A stretch of 64,000 nt of DNA from positions 26,571-90,570 of the forward strand of contig SVEF01000014.1 in assembly GCA_015057585.1 (NCBI GenBank). Direction: 5' to 3'. Shown here in pieces: positions 26,902 through 35,096 of the stretch; positions within the stretch are counted from its first letter, which is position 1; every line of letters starts with the position of its first letter. The notes under the pieces were generated by a model that saw only the letters and a list, made by a program, of their open reading frames with translations, made no database searches and was not told the DNA's origin. The position numbers and the translations under genes are program-made. The stretch is from Lachnospiraceae bacterium. Lineage in GTDB: Bacteria > Bacillota > Clostridia > Lachnospirales > Lachnospiraceae.

Positions 26902-27222
26902 TTAGGATTCGCTTTTCTTCGAGTGATCTGCAGGAAGTGCATCAATACGCTCAAATACCATGTCATAACCGTCATTGCCGTAATTTAAGGAACGGTTGAC
27001 ACGACTGATGGTAGCGGTGGAAGCACCGGTCTTTTCTGCAATCTCAAGATAGGTCTTGCGGGCACGGAGCATCGCTGCAACTTCAAATCTTTGGGATAAG
27101 GAAAGCAATTCGTTTACCGTACAAATATCATCAAAGAAAGAATAACACTCGTCTTTGTCCTTTAAACTTAAAATTGCATCAAATAAATAGTCGACCGCCG
27201 GAGTCTTAATATTTTTGCTCAT
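26902..27222 (-). CDS. YerC/TrpR-like transcriptional regulator
   Basis: This 106-residue protein matches the YerC/YecD branch of the TrpR superfamily: a helical N-terminal part (TPAVDYLFDAILSLKD) and a helix-turn-helix (KTYLEIAEKTGASTATISRV followed by RSLNYG). It probably acts as a DNA-binding repressor; in Bacillus the yerC gene also lies beside pcrA, and the neighbourhood here is similar. The start at 27222 is chosen for the AAAGGAGA ribosome site; the open frame extends 30 codons further without support. Confidence 0.88.
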   Translation of the reverse strand: MSKNIKTPAVDYLFDAILSLKDKDECYSFFDDICTVNELLSLSQRFEVAAMLRARKTYLEIAEKTGASTATISRVNRSLNYGNDGYDMVFERIDALPADHSKKSES

Positions 27223-27251
27223 GGTACAATCTCCTTTCTTTCTACGGTGAT

Positions 27252-27280
27252 ATTTTATCACTATAACGAAGTAAAGTAAA
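27252..27280 (-). promoter_or_regulatory. Promoter of the YerC-like gene
   Basis: Read on the minus strand: TTTACT (27280-27275), 17-bp spacer, TAAAAT (27257-27252). A repeated TTTACTTTACTT stretch overlaps the -35 and could be an autoregulatory site. Confidence 0.6.
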
Positions 27281-27329
27281 GTACTTTTTTTCTTTAAATG
27301 AAAAAAGCGCAAAATTCTTAACCGGACTA

Positions 27330-27358
27330 TGGACTTTTTTGCACTAAAGTGGTAAGAT
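27330..27358 (+). promoter_or_regulatory. Probable promoter of nfnAB
   Basis: TGGACT (27330-27335), 17-bp spacer, TAAGAT (27353-27358). It shares the 16-base string ACTATGGACTTTTTTG with the ABC exporter promoter. Confidence 0.5.
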
Positions 27359-27391
27359 TGAAAAAATCGTGGGAGATAAGGTGGGAGAATT

Positions 27392-28273
27392 ATGTACGAA
27401 ATTGTGAAAAAGAGAAAACTGTCCGAACATATTATATTGATGGATGTGTATGCTCCGAGGACGGCAAAGCATTGCTATCCGGGACAGTTTGTCATCGTAA
27501 AAACAGATGAAAAGGGGGAGCGGATTCCGCTGACAATCTGCGATTATGACAGAGCAGCAGGGACGGTTACCATTGTGTTCCAGACTGTTGGAGCGTCAAC
27601 CAAAATGATGGCAGAATATGAAGTAGGAGAAACCTTCCGGGACTTTGCAGGACCGCTTGGCTGTAAGACGGAACTGATTGATGAGAGCATTGAAGAATTA
27701 AAGAAAAAACGGATGCTGTTTATTGCCGGAGGCGTTGGTACGGCCCCGGTGTATCCGCAGGTAAAATGGCTGCAGGAACAGGGCGTTAGTGTTGATGTCA
27801 TTATCGGTGCAAGAAATAAAGAACTGATTATCCTGGAAGAGGAGATGCGCCGTGTGGCGGCAAATGTTTATATTACTACGGACGATGGCTCATACGGCCG
27901 TACGGGTAATGTGAATGACTGCCTGAAAGCATTGATTTCTGAAGGAAAGGTATATGACCATATCGTAGCCATCGGCCCACTTATTATGATGAAGTTTGTA
28001 TGTCTGCTGACAAAGGAACTGGGGATTAAGACTATCGTAAGCATGAATCCGATTATGGTGGATGGTACCGGCATGTGCGGTGCCTGCCGTCTGACGGTTG
28101 GAGGCGAGATTAAGTTTGCATGCGTGGACGGACCGGAGTTTGACGGTCACCTGGTGAATTTCGATGAAGCAATGAAGCGTCAGCAGCTGTATAGGACAGA
28201 AGAGGGACGAGCCGTGCTCCGTGCAAAAGAAGGCTCCACACATCATGGCGGATGCGGACACTGCGAAGGTTAG
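27392..28273 (+). CDS. nfnA: NfnA-like ferredoxin-NADP oxidoreductase, small subunit
   Basis: This 293-residue FAD/NAD(P)-binding protein is of the sulfide dehydrogenase / dihydroorotate dehydrogenase electron-transfer type. Features are HCYPGQFVIVK with RIPLTICD (FAD binding), LFIAGGVGTAPVYPQ (nucleotide binding) and a C-terminal cysteine set around GTGMCGACRLTVGG and KFACVDGPEFDGH for a [2Fe-2S] cluster. With the next gene it forms the NfnAB (or sulfide dehydrogenase SudBA) complex, which bifurcates electrons between NADPH, NAD and ferredoxin. This fits an anaerobic fermenter. The start has GGTGGGAG upstream. Confidence 0.88.
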   Translation: MYEIVKKRKLSEHIILMDVYAPRTAKHCYPGQFVIVKTDEKGERIPLTICDYDRAAGTVTIVFQTVGASTKMMAEYEVGETFRDFAGPLGCKTELIDESIEELKKKRMLFIAGGVGTAPVYPQVKWLQEQGVSVDVIIGARNKELIILEEEMRRVAANVYITTDDGSYGRTGNVNDCLKALISEGKVYDHIVAIGPLIMMKFVCLLTKELGIKTIVSMNPIMVDGTGMCGACRLTVGGEIKFACVDGPEFDGHLVNFDEAMKRQQLYRTEEGRAVLRAKEGSTHHGGCGHCEG

Positions 28274-28288
28274 ACAGGAGGAAAAAAC

Positions 28289-29677
28289 ATGGCAGAGATA
28301 TTACACAGAGTTCCTGTCAGGGAGCAGGATCCAAAGGTCAGAGCGCATAATTTTGAGGAGGTCTGCCTCGGTTATCATATGGAAGAAGCAGTGTTGGAAG
28401 CGGGACGCTGTCTCAAATGCAAAAATCCGCAGTGCGTGACGGGGTGTCCGGTAAATATTGACATTCCGGGTTTTATCAGAGAGATCCAGGAAGAGAACAT
28501 CGAAGGGGCCTATCAGGTTATCAGCCGCTTTTCCGCACTACCGGCAGTCTGCGGACGTGTGTGCCCGCAGGAGTCCCAGTGTGAAGCAAAATGTATCCGG
28601 GGCCTCAAAGGAGATCCGGTATCCATTGGAAAACTGGAACGTTTTGTGGCAGATTATGCGAGGGATCATGCCATAAGGCCGGCTGCACCGACAGAGAAAA
28701 AAGGGAAAAAGGTTGCCGTTGTCGGAAGTGGTCCTGCAGGACTGACCTGCGCGGGAGATCTGGCAAAACTTGGCTATGACGTTACGATTTTTGAGGCACT
28801 GCATGAAGCCGGCGGAGTGCTTGTATACGGCATACCGGAGTTCCGTCTGCCAAAAAACACAGTGGTAAAGAGTGAAATTGAAAATGTAAAGGCTCTGGGC
28901 GTTACAATTGAGACCAATGTGATTATCGGAAAGTCCACGACGATTGACCAGTTGCTTAAGGAAGAGGGCTTTTCGGCTGTCTTTATCGGATCCGGTGCCG
29001 GTCTTCCAAAGTTCATGGGAATTCCCGGGGAAAATGCGAACGGCGTTTTCTCAGCAAATGAATTTTTAACCAGAAACAATCTGATGAAGGCATTTGACGA
29101 GACTTATGATACTCCGATTTTTAAAGGAAAGAAGGTCGCAGTGGTTGGTGGCGGAAATGTTGCCATGGATGCAGCAAGAACTGCACTCCGGCTTGGAGCT
29201 GAAACATATATCGTGTACAGGAGAAGTGAAGAAGAGCTTCCTGCCAGAGTGGAAGAGGTTCATCACGCAAAGGAAGAGGGCATTATTTTTAAACTGCTGA
29301 CCAACCCGACAGAGATCTTAGTTGACGAAAACGGCTGGGTAAAGGGGATGACCTGTATCGAAATGGAACTTGGTGAACCGGATGCTTCCGGCAGGCGAAG
29401 GCCGGTAGAAAAGCCGGGTTCGGAGTTTACACTGGAAGTTGATACGGTCATTATGTCGCTTGGGACCAGTCCGAATCCGCTGATTACTTCCACAACAGAA
29501 GGACTTGAAAGTAACCGGCATAAATGCATTGTCGCAGAGGAATCCACAGGACAGACCTCAAGGGAGGGCGTTTTTGCCGGCGGGGATGCGGTGACCGGTG
29601 CGGCAACCGTCATTCTTGCCATGGGGGCAGGACGTGCTGCAGCAAAGGGAATCGATGAGTACTTGTCTGCAAAGTAA
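28289..29677 (+). CDS. nfnB: NfnB / GltA-type NADPH oxidoreductase, large subunit
   Basis: This 462-residue protein resembles the small subunit of glutamate synthase. The N-terminal cysteine motif CLKCKNPQCVTGCPVNIDIP and VCGRVCPQESQCEAKC bind [4Fe-4S] clusters; VAVVGSGPAGLTCAGDL is the FAD site and VAVVGGGNVAMDAARTALR the NAD(P) site. It is often annotated gltA, but no large glutamate synthase subunit is present and the partner is nfnA, so the bifurcating NfnAB complex is the better reading. RBS GGAGG; gap to nfnA is 15 bp. Confidence 0.88.
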   Translation: MAEILHRVPVREQDPKVRAHNFEEVCLGYHMEEAVLEAGRCLKCKNPQCVTGCPVNIDIPGFIREIQEENIEGAYQVISRFSALPAVCGRVCPQESQCEAKCIRGLKGDPVSIGKLERFVADYARDHAIRPAAPTEKKGKKVAVVGSGPAGLTCAGDLAKLGYDVTIFEALHEAGGVLVYGIPEFRLPKNTVVKSEIENVKALGVTIETNVIIGKSTTIDQLLKEEGFSAVFIGSGAGLPKFMGIPGENANGVFSANEFLTRNNLMKAFDETYDTPIFKGKKVAVVGGGNVAMDAARTALRLGAETYIVYRRSEEELPARVEEVHHAKEEGIIFKLLTNPTEILVDENGWVKGMTCIEMELGEPDASGRRRPVEKPGSEFTLEVDTVIMSLGTSPNPLITSTTEGLESNRHKCIVAEESTGQTSREGVFAGGDAVTGAATVILAMGAGRAAAKGIDEYLSAK

Positions 29678-29742
29678 GAAAATTTGTATATTTTTCACAA
29701 AAATGAACCGAAAATTTCGGCAGGTAAAAAAGTGGTTGTCTC

Positions 29743-29771
29743 TTGTGACGGCCTCTTTTTTTTGTTATACT
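29743..29771 (+). promoter_or_regulatory. Promoter of the DUF5688 gene
   Basis: TTGTGA (29743-29748), 17-bp T-rich spacer, TATACT (29766-29771). The start would be near 29778, which places the upstream in-frame start codon at 29776 outside the transcript and supports the TTG at 29869. Confidence 0.6.
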
Positions 29772-29868
29772 GAGTTTGGTTTCTAAAAACTCTGTGATTC
29801 GATTTGTTTCTGCTATTTCTACCGACCCAATGGCAGGGGACGGAAACTCCAAAAGAAAGGAAAACAGA

Positions 29869-30783
29869 TTGGAACATAAAACGACTTATACCGAATTTTT
29901 GGGTCTGTGCGCCGAACTTGCAAAACAGACCTACCCGAAGAAACTGCGGACAGAGATTTGCAGTACCGTAAAAAACAATGACGTAGAACTGACGGGACTT
30001 TTGCTCAAAGAACCGGGGGAGGTACTGGCACCGAATTTTTTCCTAAAGGAGCAGTACAAACTCTGGTGCATGGGACAGTGCAGTCTTGAGGAAATTGTAA
30101 ACGGCGTTTTGAATGCCTATACGGAAGAGATGGAGAAAAACAGAAAAATTGCGGAAGGTATCGTGCTGGAGTGGGAGCGGATGAAACCGCATGTCTATAT
30201 CCGTCTGGTGGGGCGCGGACGCAATGAGAAAAAACTGGATGATATTCCGCATGAAGAATATCTGGATATGGTGATGATTTATCACTATGTGATTGAGATG
30301 AGTGAGGACACGAGGGGGGCACTTTTGCTTACCAACGAGCATTTGCTGCTTCTTGGAATCACAAAAGAGGAATTGCATGAGGCCGCAGTTGCCAATACAC
30401 AAACAGGGATGCAGCCTGTGATTCTGGATATGGAGGAAATGCTTTGCCGGTTAGGAAAACGCCTTGGTGTTTTTGTGCCGGGGGTAGAGAGGAATCCTTA
30501 TCTGTATGTGATGAGCAATGCTTACGGAAAGTACGGTGCGGTCTCTCTTTTGTTTCAGGAGGAACTGGAGCGGTTTTCCGGTGAGATTGGGAACAGTTTT
30601 TTTATTTTACCAAGCAGTGTACACGAACTCATTCTGGTACCGGATTCCGGCGGGGTATCTGCGGAACAGCTTTTGGCGATGGTACGGGAAGTGAACCGGA
30701 CCCAGATTGAGGCGACGGAAGTCTTGACCGACAGTGTATATTACTACGATCGGGAAATCCATACGGTAAGAAGGATTGCTTAA
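29869..30783 (+). CDS. DUF5688 family protein
   Basis: This 304-residue soluble protein matches the Lachnospiraceae family DUF5688 as I remember it. Typical segments are NDVELTGLLLKEPGE, VYIRLVGRGRNEKKLDDIPH and NAYGKYGAVSLLFQEEL. The likely start is TTG 29869, with AAAGGAAA seven bases upstream; the longer frame from 29776 begins before the predicted transcript start. Its role is unknown. It stands alone between nfnAB and a terminator. Confidence 0.75.
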   Translation: MEHKTTYTEFLGLCAELAKQTYPKKLRTEICSTVKNNDVELTGLLLKEPGEVLAPNFFLKEQYKLWCMGQCSLEEIVNGVLNAYTEEMEKNRKIAEGIVLEWERMKPHVYIRLVGRGRNEKKLDDIPHEEYLDMVMIYHYVIEMSEDTRGALLLTNEHLLLLGITKEELHEAAVANTQTGMQPVILDMEEMLCRLGKRLGVFVPGVERNPYLYVMSNAYGKYGAVSLLFQEELERFSGEIGNSFFILPSSVHELILVPDSGGVSAEQLLAMVREVNRTQIEATEVLTDSVYYYDREIHTVRRIA

Positions 30784-30786
30784 AAA

Positions 30787-30829
30787 AACGGCTGGTTCAG
30801 AAAAATCTGAATCAGCCGTTTGGTTTTTT
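30787..30829 (+). terminator. Terminator after the DUF5688 gene
   Basis: AACGGCTGGTTCAG pairs with CTGAATCAGCCGTT around six bases, followed by TTTGGTTTTTT. It also serves as the end of the convergent gene. Confidence 0.9.
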
Positions 30830-30832
30830 AGT

Positions 30833-31939
30833 TTATTCCTGTGTGCCTATGAGTCGTTCCACGAACTCATTAAGAGCCGGGTCGTTTGCGAGAGCTTCAT
30901 AGAAACGAGTCGAAACTTCATCGGAAATCTGCAGGTAATCTTCGCGTGCTTTGGAAACTTCAATAAACTGCTCTGTGGTATCTGAGATGACGCCAAAGAA
31001 AATCTTTGGATCGTTGTTTTCGTCCAGGGAAATCATCAGGCCGTCAAGTCCCGGCAGGATACCGAGATTTATGATATGAACATCGTTAGCAAAATAAACA
31101 ATATAGTCAAATTCTGTGACCTCTTCCGGACACTCATGAATCAGATAACGGAGGATGTCATAACTTTCGATATATTCCTGTTTCTTTAAAATGTCTTCAT
31201 AACTTAAGTAACTGCTGTCCGTTACGAGGGAGGAAAGAATTTCTTCATTTCCTGCCAGCTTTGCATTCATATAACGGCGGATGGTTTCTTTTAAGTACAA
31301 ATCCAAAACATCTCCGGTTGCACGGGAAAGAAGGAGTGCTTCGTTTACATCAGCGTTTTCTGTTTCGGATGTAAACTGATACGTTTCGTTTTCAAAAGAA
31401 ACAAAGAAAACATCCAGGGATGGCATCGGAACGACACTGTTTTTATATGTAATATCGTAACTGATATATAACAGATACGGATAGGCAATGCCATCTTTAT
31501 AATAGCAGGTAAAGTTGCTCAGTTCCTTTACCTCGGGATTTTCAGCATAAATACTTCTCACATGCTCTGCAGCAGCCTGATAGAAAGCAGCATCGGTCTC
31601 TTCGGTTAACAGATTCAGCGGAAGTGATGCATTAATTTCTGCCAGGGATGGCGTAGGAGTCGGAGAAGGTGTCGGCGTCGGTGTGTTGGTCGGCGTCGGC
31701 GTAGGGGTACTCGTTGCCGTAGGGGTAGGAGTACCGGTATTTGTCGGAACCGGAGTAGCGGTTGCCTTTGGTGTAGGGGAAAGCTTGGACGTGGTCGGTA
31801 CCGGAGTACCGGAGGAGCCCGGAAGCATTACCCCGGCCTGCGTATCCTGCGGAAGCGGTTCAAAGGAAAATAAAGCCAGGCCCACAAGCATGATAGCAGA
31901 GCTAAGGTATAATAAAGCTTTTCTATTTCGAATGCGCAT
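30833..31939 (-). CDS. Membrane-anchored extracellular protein with Pro-Thr linker
   Basis: This 368-residue protein has an N-terminal anchor (residues about 9-27), then a Pro/Thr/Ser-rich low-complexity linker (about residues 45-100, many TPTPT units; DNA 31640-31800) and a globular C-terminal domain of about 270 residues that I do not recognise. The design is an extracellular domain held off the membrane by a flexible, possibly glycosylated, stalk. The start at 31939 has GGAG eight bases upstream; the longer open frame runs into a tRNA gene and is not real. The CehA-like protein at 52.9 kb uses a similar linker. Confidence 0.78.
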   Translation of the reverse strand: MRIRNRKALLYLSSAIMLVGLALFSFEPLPQDTQAGVMLPGSSGTPVPTTSKLSPTPKATATPVPTNTGTPTPTATSTPTPTPTNTPTPTPSPTPTPSLAEINASLPLNLLTEETDAAFYQAAAEHVRSIYAENPEVKELSNFTCYYKDGIAYPYLLYISYDITYKNSVVPMPSLDVFFVSFENETYQFTSETENADVNEALLLSRATGDVLDLYLKETIRRYMNAKLAGNEEILSSLVTDSSYLSYEDILKKQEYIESYDILRYLIHECPEEVTEFDYIVYFANDVHIINLGILPGLDGLMISLDENNDPKIFFGVISDTTEQFIEVSKAREDYLQISDEVSTRFYEALANDPALNEFVERLIGTQE

Positions 31940-31979
31940 AAAATGTCTCCAAAGGTGAAAAAAATAGTGAATGTGAACA

Positions 31980-32008
31980 AATTCCTTCAGCAAGATGCTG
32001 AAGGAATT
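31980..32008 (-). terminator. Terminator after tRNA-Arg (minus strand)
   Basis: AATTCCTTCAGCA and TGCTGAAGGAATT form a 13-bp stem with a 3-base loop; TTGTTC follows on the minus strand. Confidence 0.8.
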
Positions 32009-32031
32009 GAAAGCCCGGCGTACCCCGGGAG

Positions 32032-32104
32032 CGTTACTGACTGGAATTGAACCAGCGACCACTTGCTTCGGAGGCAAGCACTCTATCCCCTGAGTTACAG
32101 TAAC
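32032..32104 (-). tRNA. tRNA-Arg (anticodon CCG)
   Basis: The minus strand folds as a 73-nt cloverleaf. Acceptor GTTACTG/CAGTAAC; D arm ACTC/GAGT; anticodon arm CTTGC-CTCCGAA-GCAAG, placing CCG at 34-36; T arm GCTGG-TTCAATT-CCAGT; discriminator G. CCG reads the CGG arginine codon. The CCA end is not encoded. Confidence 0.93.
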
Positions 32105-32115
32105 ATACCTAAGTT

Positions 32116-32144
32116 ATTATATACGATTATAAAAAGAATTTCAA
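32116..32144 (-). promoter_or_regulatory. Promoter of tRNA-Arg
   Basis: On the minus strand: TTGAAA (32144-32139), 17-bp spacer, TATAAT (32121-32116), 12 bases before the tRNA 5' end. Confidence 0.75.
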
Positions 32145-32153
32145 GAAGTTGTC

Positions 32154-32182
32154 TTTACAAAATTGTGAAATATTATTATCAT
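32154..32182 (+). promoter_or_regulatory. Promoter of the pseudouridine synthase-ligA-metA operon
   Basis: TTTACA (32154-32159), 17-bp spacer, TATCAT (32177-32182). It is divergent from the tRNA-Arg promoter. Confidence 0.6.
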
Positions 32183-32265
32183 ATTAATGAGTTTTTCAGG
32201 TAGAATTACCGGAAATGAGCAAATCTGACAATAATTTTAAAAAAAAGAGGAAAATAGAGGATACT

Positions 32266-33171
32266 ATGGCAGGAAACAGAAAAAAATTTGAAGTGGAAGG
32301 ACAGGCGGAACACGGAGTCCGGATTAATAAATATTTAAGTGATGCCGGGATATGCTCCAGAAGAGAAGCAGATACGGTCATTGCCTCCGGAAAGGTGACG
32401 ATAGACGGCGAGGTGGCAGAGATGGGGAGCCGTGTCATGCCGGGACAAAAGGTTCTCTATCAGGGAAAAGAAGTAAAAAAACTGGAAAAGCAGGTTCTGA
32501 TTGCGTTTTATAAGCCGGTCGGGATTGTCTGTACCACAGATACCAAGAGAGAAAAGGACAACGTAATCGATTACATCAAGTATCCGGAACGCATTTATCC
32601 GATCGGACGTCTGGATAAGGATTCGGAAGGATTGCTTCTTCTGACCAATGACGGCGATATCGTAAACAAGATCTTACGGGCAGGAAACGACCATGAAAAG
32701 GAATATCTGGTCACGGTCAATAAACCGATTACGGCAGAGTTTTTAAAGGGGATGGCAGGTGGTGTTCCGATTCTGGATACCATAACAAAGCCTTGTGTGA
32801 TAGAAGCGACCGGGAAATGCAGCTTTAAGATTATATTAACGCAGGGATTAAACCGACAGATCCGTAGGATGTGTGAGTATTTCGGCTACAGGGTGCAGAC
32901 GTTAAAGAGAGTCCGTATTATGCATATCCAGCTCGGACATTTGCTTCCGGGGACATACCGGAATCTGACCGATGCGGAAATTAAGCGTCTGGAGATCGTG
33001 TTAAAGAACTCGACCGGACTTCCGGTGGCAGAGCAAAAGCGTCTGGCACAGGAAGAAAAGAAGACGGCAGTAAAGAAGAAAACAGCAAATTTTAAAACAG
33101 AAAGTGGAGACAGAAATGGAAAACCAGACAAAAAAAGACCGAATCACAGAACTGGTCGAACTGTTAAATAA
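32266..33171 (+). CDS. RsuA/RluB/RluF-family pseudouridine synthase with basic tail
   Basis: An N-terminal S4 domain (VRINKYLSDAGICSRREAD) precedes the catalytic domain with YPIGRLDKDSEGLLLLTNDGD, which holds the catalytic Asp, and GLNRQIRRMCEYFGY. The family modifies uridines in rRNA; the RIRRM and FGY elements fit the RluB/RluF branch. After about residue 245 there is a Lys-rich tail (KKTAVKKKTANFK), likely disordered and RNA-binding. The tail coding region overlaps the ligA start by 56 bp. I prefer ATG 32266 (GAGGATACT upstream) over 32215, giving 301 residues. Confidence 0.88.
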   Translation: MAGNRKKFEVEGQAEHGVRINKYLSDAGICSRREADTVIASGKVTIDGEVAEMGSRVMPGQKVLYQGKEVKKLEKQVLIAFYKPVGIVCTTDTKREKDNVIDYIKYPERIYPIGRLDKDSEGLLLLTNDGDIVNKILRAGNDHEKEYLVTVNKPITAEFLKGMAGGVPILDTITKPCVIEATGKCSFKIILTQGLNRQIRRMCEYFGYRVQTLKRVRIMHIQLGHLLPGTYRNLTDAEIKRLEIVLKNSTGLPVAEQKRLAQEEKKTAVKKKTANFKTESGDRNGKPDKKRPNHRTGRTVK

Positions 33172-35074
33172 AGCAAGATACGTCTACGAGCAGGGCGATC
33201 AGGAGATTATGACAAATTACGAATACGATGCCCTGTACGACGAACTGGCAGCATTGGAGGAGGAAACCGGTTATGTCATGGCGCAGAGCCCAACCGTCAA
33301 TGTCGGCTATGAGGTGCTTAGTGAACTTCCGAAAGAACGGCATGTAGCGCCGATGTTATCTCTTGACAAGACAAAGGATGTTGAGGCATTGAAGGCGTTT
33401 CTTGGTGATAAAGAAGGACTCCTTTCCTGGAAGATGGACGGTCTGACCAACGTACTGACGTACCAAAACGGTGAGCTGGTCAAGGCTGTCACCAGAGGAA
33501 ACGGCGAAATTGGGGAAATTATCACAAATAATGCGAAAGTATATAAAAACATCCCGGTAAAAATTCCGTATCAGGGTGAACTGGTACTGCGGGGAGAATC
33601 GATAATCACATATTCCGAGTTTGAACGCATCAATTCGGAAATTGAAGATGTCAATGCAAAGTATAAGAATCCAAGAAACTTATGCAGTGGCAGTGTACGT
33701 CAGTTGAATAACAAGGTTACGGCTGAACGAAATGTCCTGTTTTATGTGTTTGCGCTGATTTCGGCATCCGATATGGAATTTGCGACCAGAAGTGAGGAGA
33801 TGGCATGGGTGAAATCACTTGGCTTTACCTGCGTGGAGCAGAAAAAAGTCACAGCAGATACGATAGAAGAAGCAGTCGGCTGTTTTTCAGAAAAGGTGGC
33901 AGAAAATGATTTCCCGTCGGACGGTCTGGTACTCAGTTTTGATGATTTGGAATATTCAAAGAGTCTTGGCAGAACGGCAAAGTTTCCAAGAGATTCGATT
34001 GCCTTTAAATGGAAGGACGAGACGGCAAAGACAAAGCTGCTTGAAATTGAGTGGAGTGCATCGAGAACAGGACTGATTAACCCGGTTGCCATTTTTGAGC
34101 CGGTGGAGTTGGAGGGTACGAGTGTATCCAGAGCCAGCATCCATAATGTCAGCATTATGGAAAGTCTTAAACTTGGCACGGGAGATGAGATTGAAGTCTA
34201 TAAAGCCAACATGATTATTCCGCAGATTGCAAGGAATCTGACGAAGAGCGGTACGTGTAAGCCGCCGTGCCGGTGTCCGGTTTGCGGGGAAAAAACTGAA
34301 GTTGTGGCAGAAAGTGATGTCAAAGTTCTCTACTGCATGAATCCGGACTGCCTGGCGAAGAAGGTCAAGACGTTTACCCTGTTTGTAAGCCGTGATGCCA
34401 TGAACATGGAGGGGCTTTCCGAGGCAACGATGGAAAAGTGGATTAACGAAGGCTTCCTGTCCGAACCGGCAGATTTGTTCCGTCTCTCCGCGCATAAGGA
34501 GGCAATCGTCTCTATGGAGGGCTTCGGAGAAAAGTCATATGAAAACATGATGGCGTCCGTGGAAAAAGCGAGAACTACAACTGTAGAACGATTGCTGTAT
34601 AGTCTTGGAATTCCGGGAATCGGTGTGGCAACGGCCAAGGTGATTGCAAAGGCATTTGATGGAGATATTGAGAAAATACGCCATGCTACTGCTGTAGAAT
34701 TAACGGAAATCAATGGAATTGGTGAAGTGATGGCACAGGATTATGTCACTTATTTTGCCGAAGGGAAAAAGCAGGAACAGTTAGATCACATTTTAGCGGA
34801 AATTAAACTCGAAAAGGCAGAATCTCTTGTTGCGGCAGTGTTTGACGGAAAGACGTTTGTCATTACTGGAAGCGTGTTGCAGTTTAAAAACCGCAATGAA
34901 TTAAAGGCATTCATTGAAGAACGCGGCGGAAAAGTAGCCGGTAGTGTCAGCAGAAACACGGATTATCTGATTAATAATGACAACATGTCGTCGTCTTCCA
35001 AAAATAAGACGGCCAAAGAACTCGGGATTCCGATTATTACGGAAGAAGAGTTTCTTGCCATGGTAACGGAATAA
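33116..35074 (+). CDS. ligA: NAD-dependent DNA ligase, divergent
   Basis: LigA seals nicks in replication and repair. The 652-residue protein has the adenylation domain with the lysine in WKMDGLTNVLTY, then TRGNGEIGEIITNNAK (usually TRGDGxxGEDVT), a four-cysteine zinc site (CPVCGEKTEV and YCMNPDCLAKK), helix-hairpin-helix repeats (GIPGIGVATAKVIA, EINGIGEVMAQ) and a C-terminal BRCT domain. Several normally conserved adenylation residues differ, so it belongs to a divergent branch. ATG 33116 has GTGGAGA upstream; a GTG at 33104 is an alternative. It overlaps the upstream pseudouridine synthase gene. Confidence 0.9.
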   Translation: MENQTKKDRITELVELLNKARYVYEQGDQEIMTNYEYDALYDELAALEEETGYVMAQSPTVNVGYEVLSELPKERHVAPMLSLDKTKDVEALKAFLGDKEGLLSWKMDGLTNVLTYQNGELVKAVTRGNGEIGEIITNNAKVYKNIPVKIPYQGELVLRGESIITYSEFERINSEIEDVNAKYKNPRNLCSGSVRQLNNKVTAERNVLFYVFALISASDMEFATRSEEMAWVKSLGFTCVEQKKVTADTIEEAVGCFSEKVAENDFPSDGLVLSFDDLEYSKSLGRTAKFPRDSIAFKWKDETAKTKLLEIEWSASRTGLINPVAIFEPVELEGTSVSRASIHNVSIMESLKLGTGDEIEVYKANMIIPQIARNLTKSGTCKPPCRCPVCGEKTEVVAESDVKVLYCMNPDCLAKKVKTFTLFVSRDAMNMEGLSEATMEKWINEGFLSEPADLFRLSAHKEAIVSMEGFGEKSYENMMASVEKARTTTVERLLYSLGIPGIGVATAKVIAKAFDGDIEKIRHATAVELTEINGIGEVMAQDYVTYFAEGKKQEQLDHILAEIKLEKAESLVAAVFDGKTFVITGSVLQFKNRNELKAFIEERGGKVAGSVSRNTDYLINNDNMSSSSKNKTAKELGIPIITEEEFLAMVTE

Positions 35075-35096
35075 GAAAGAAAAGAGGAAATGCGTT

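Noticed and set aside
31683..31958. Plus-strand Val/Gly-rich frame
   Set aside because: It is the antisense of the Pro-Thr linker repeats; low complexity produces a long frame.
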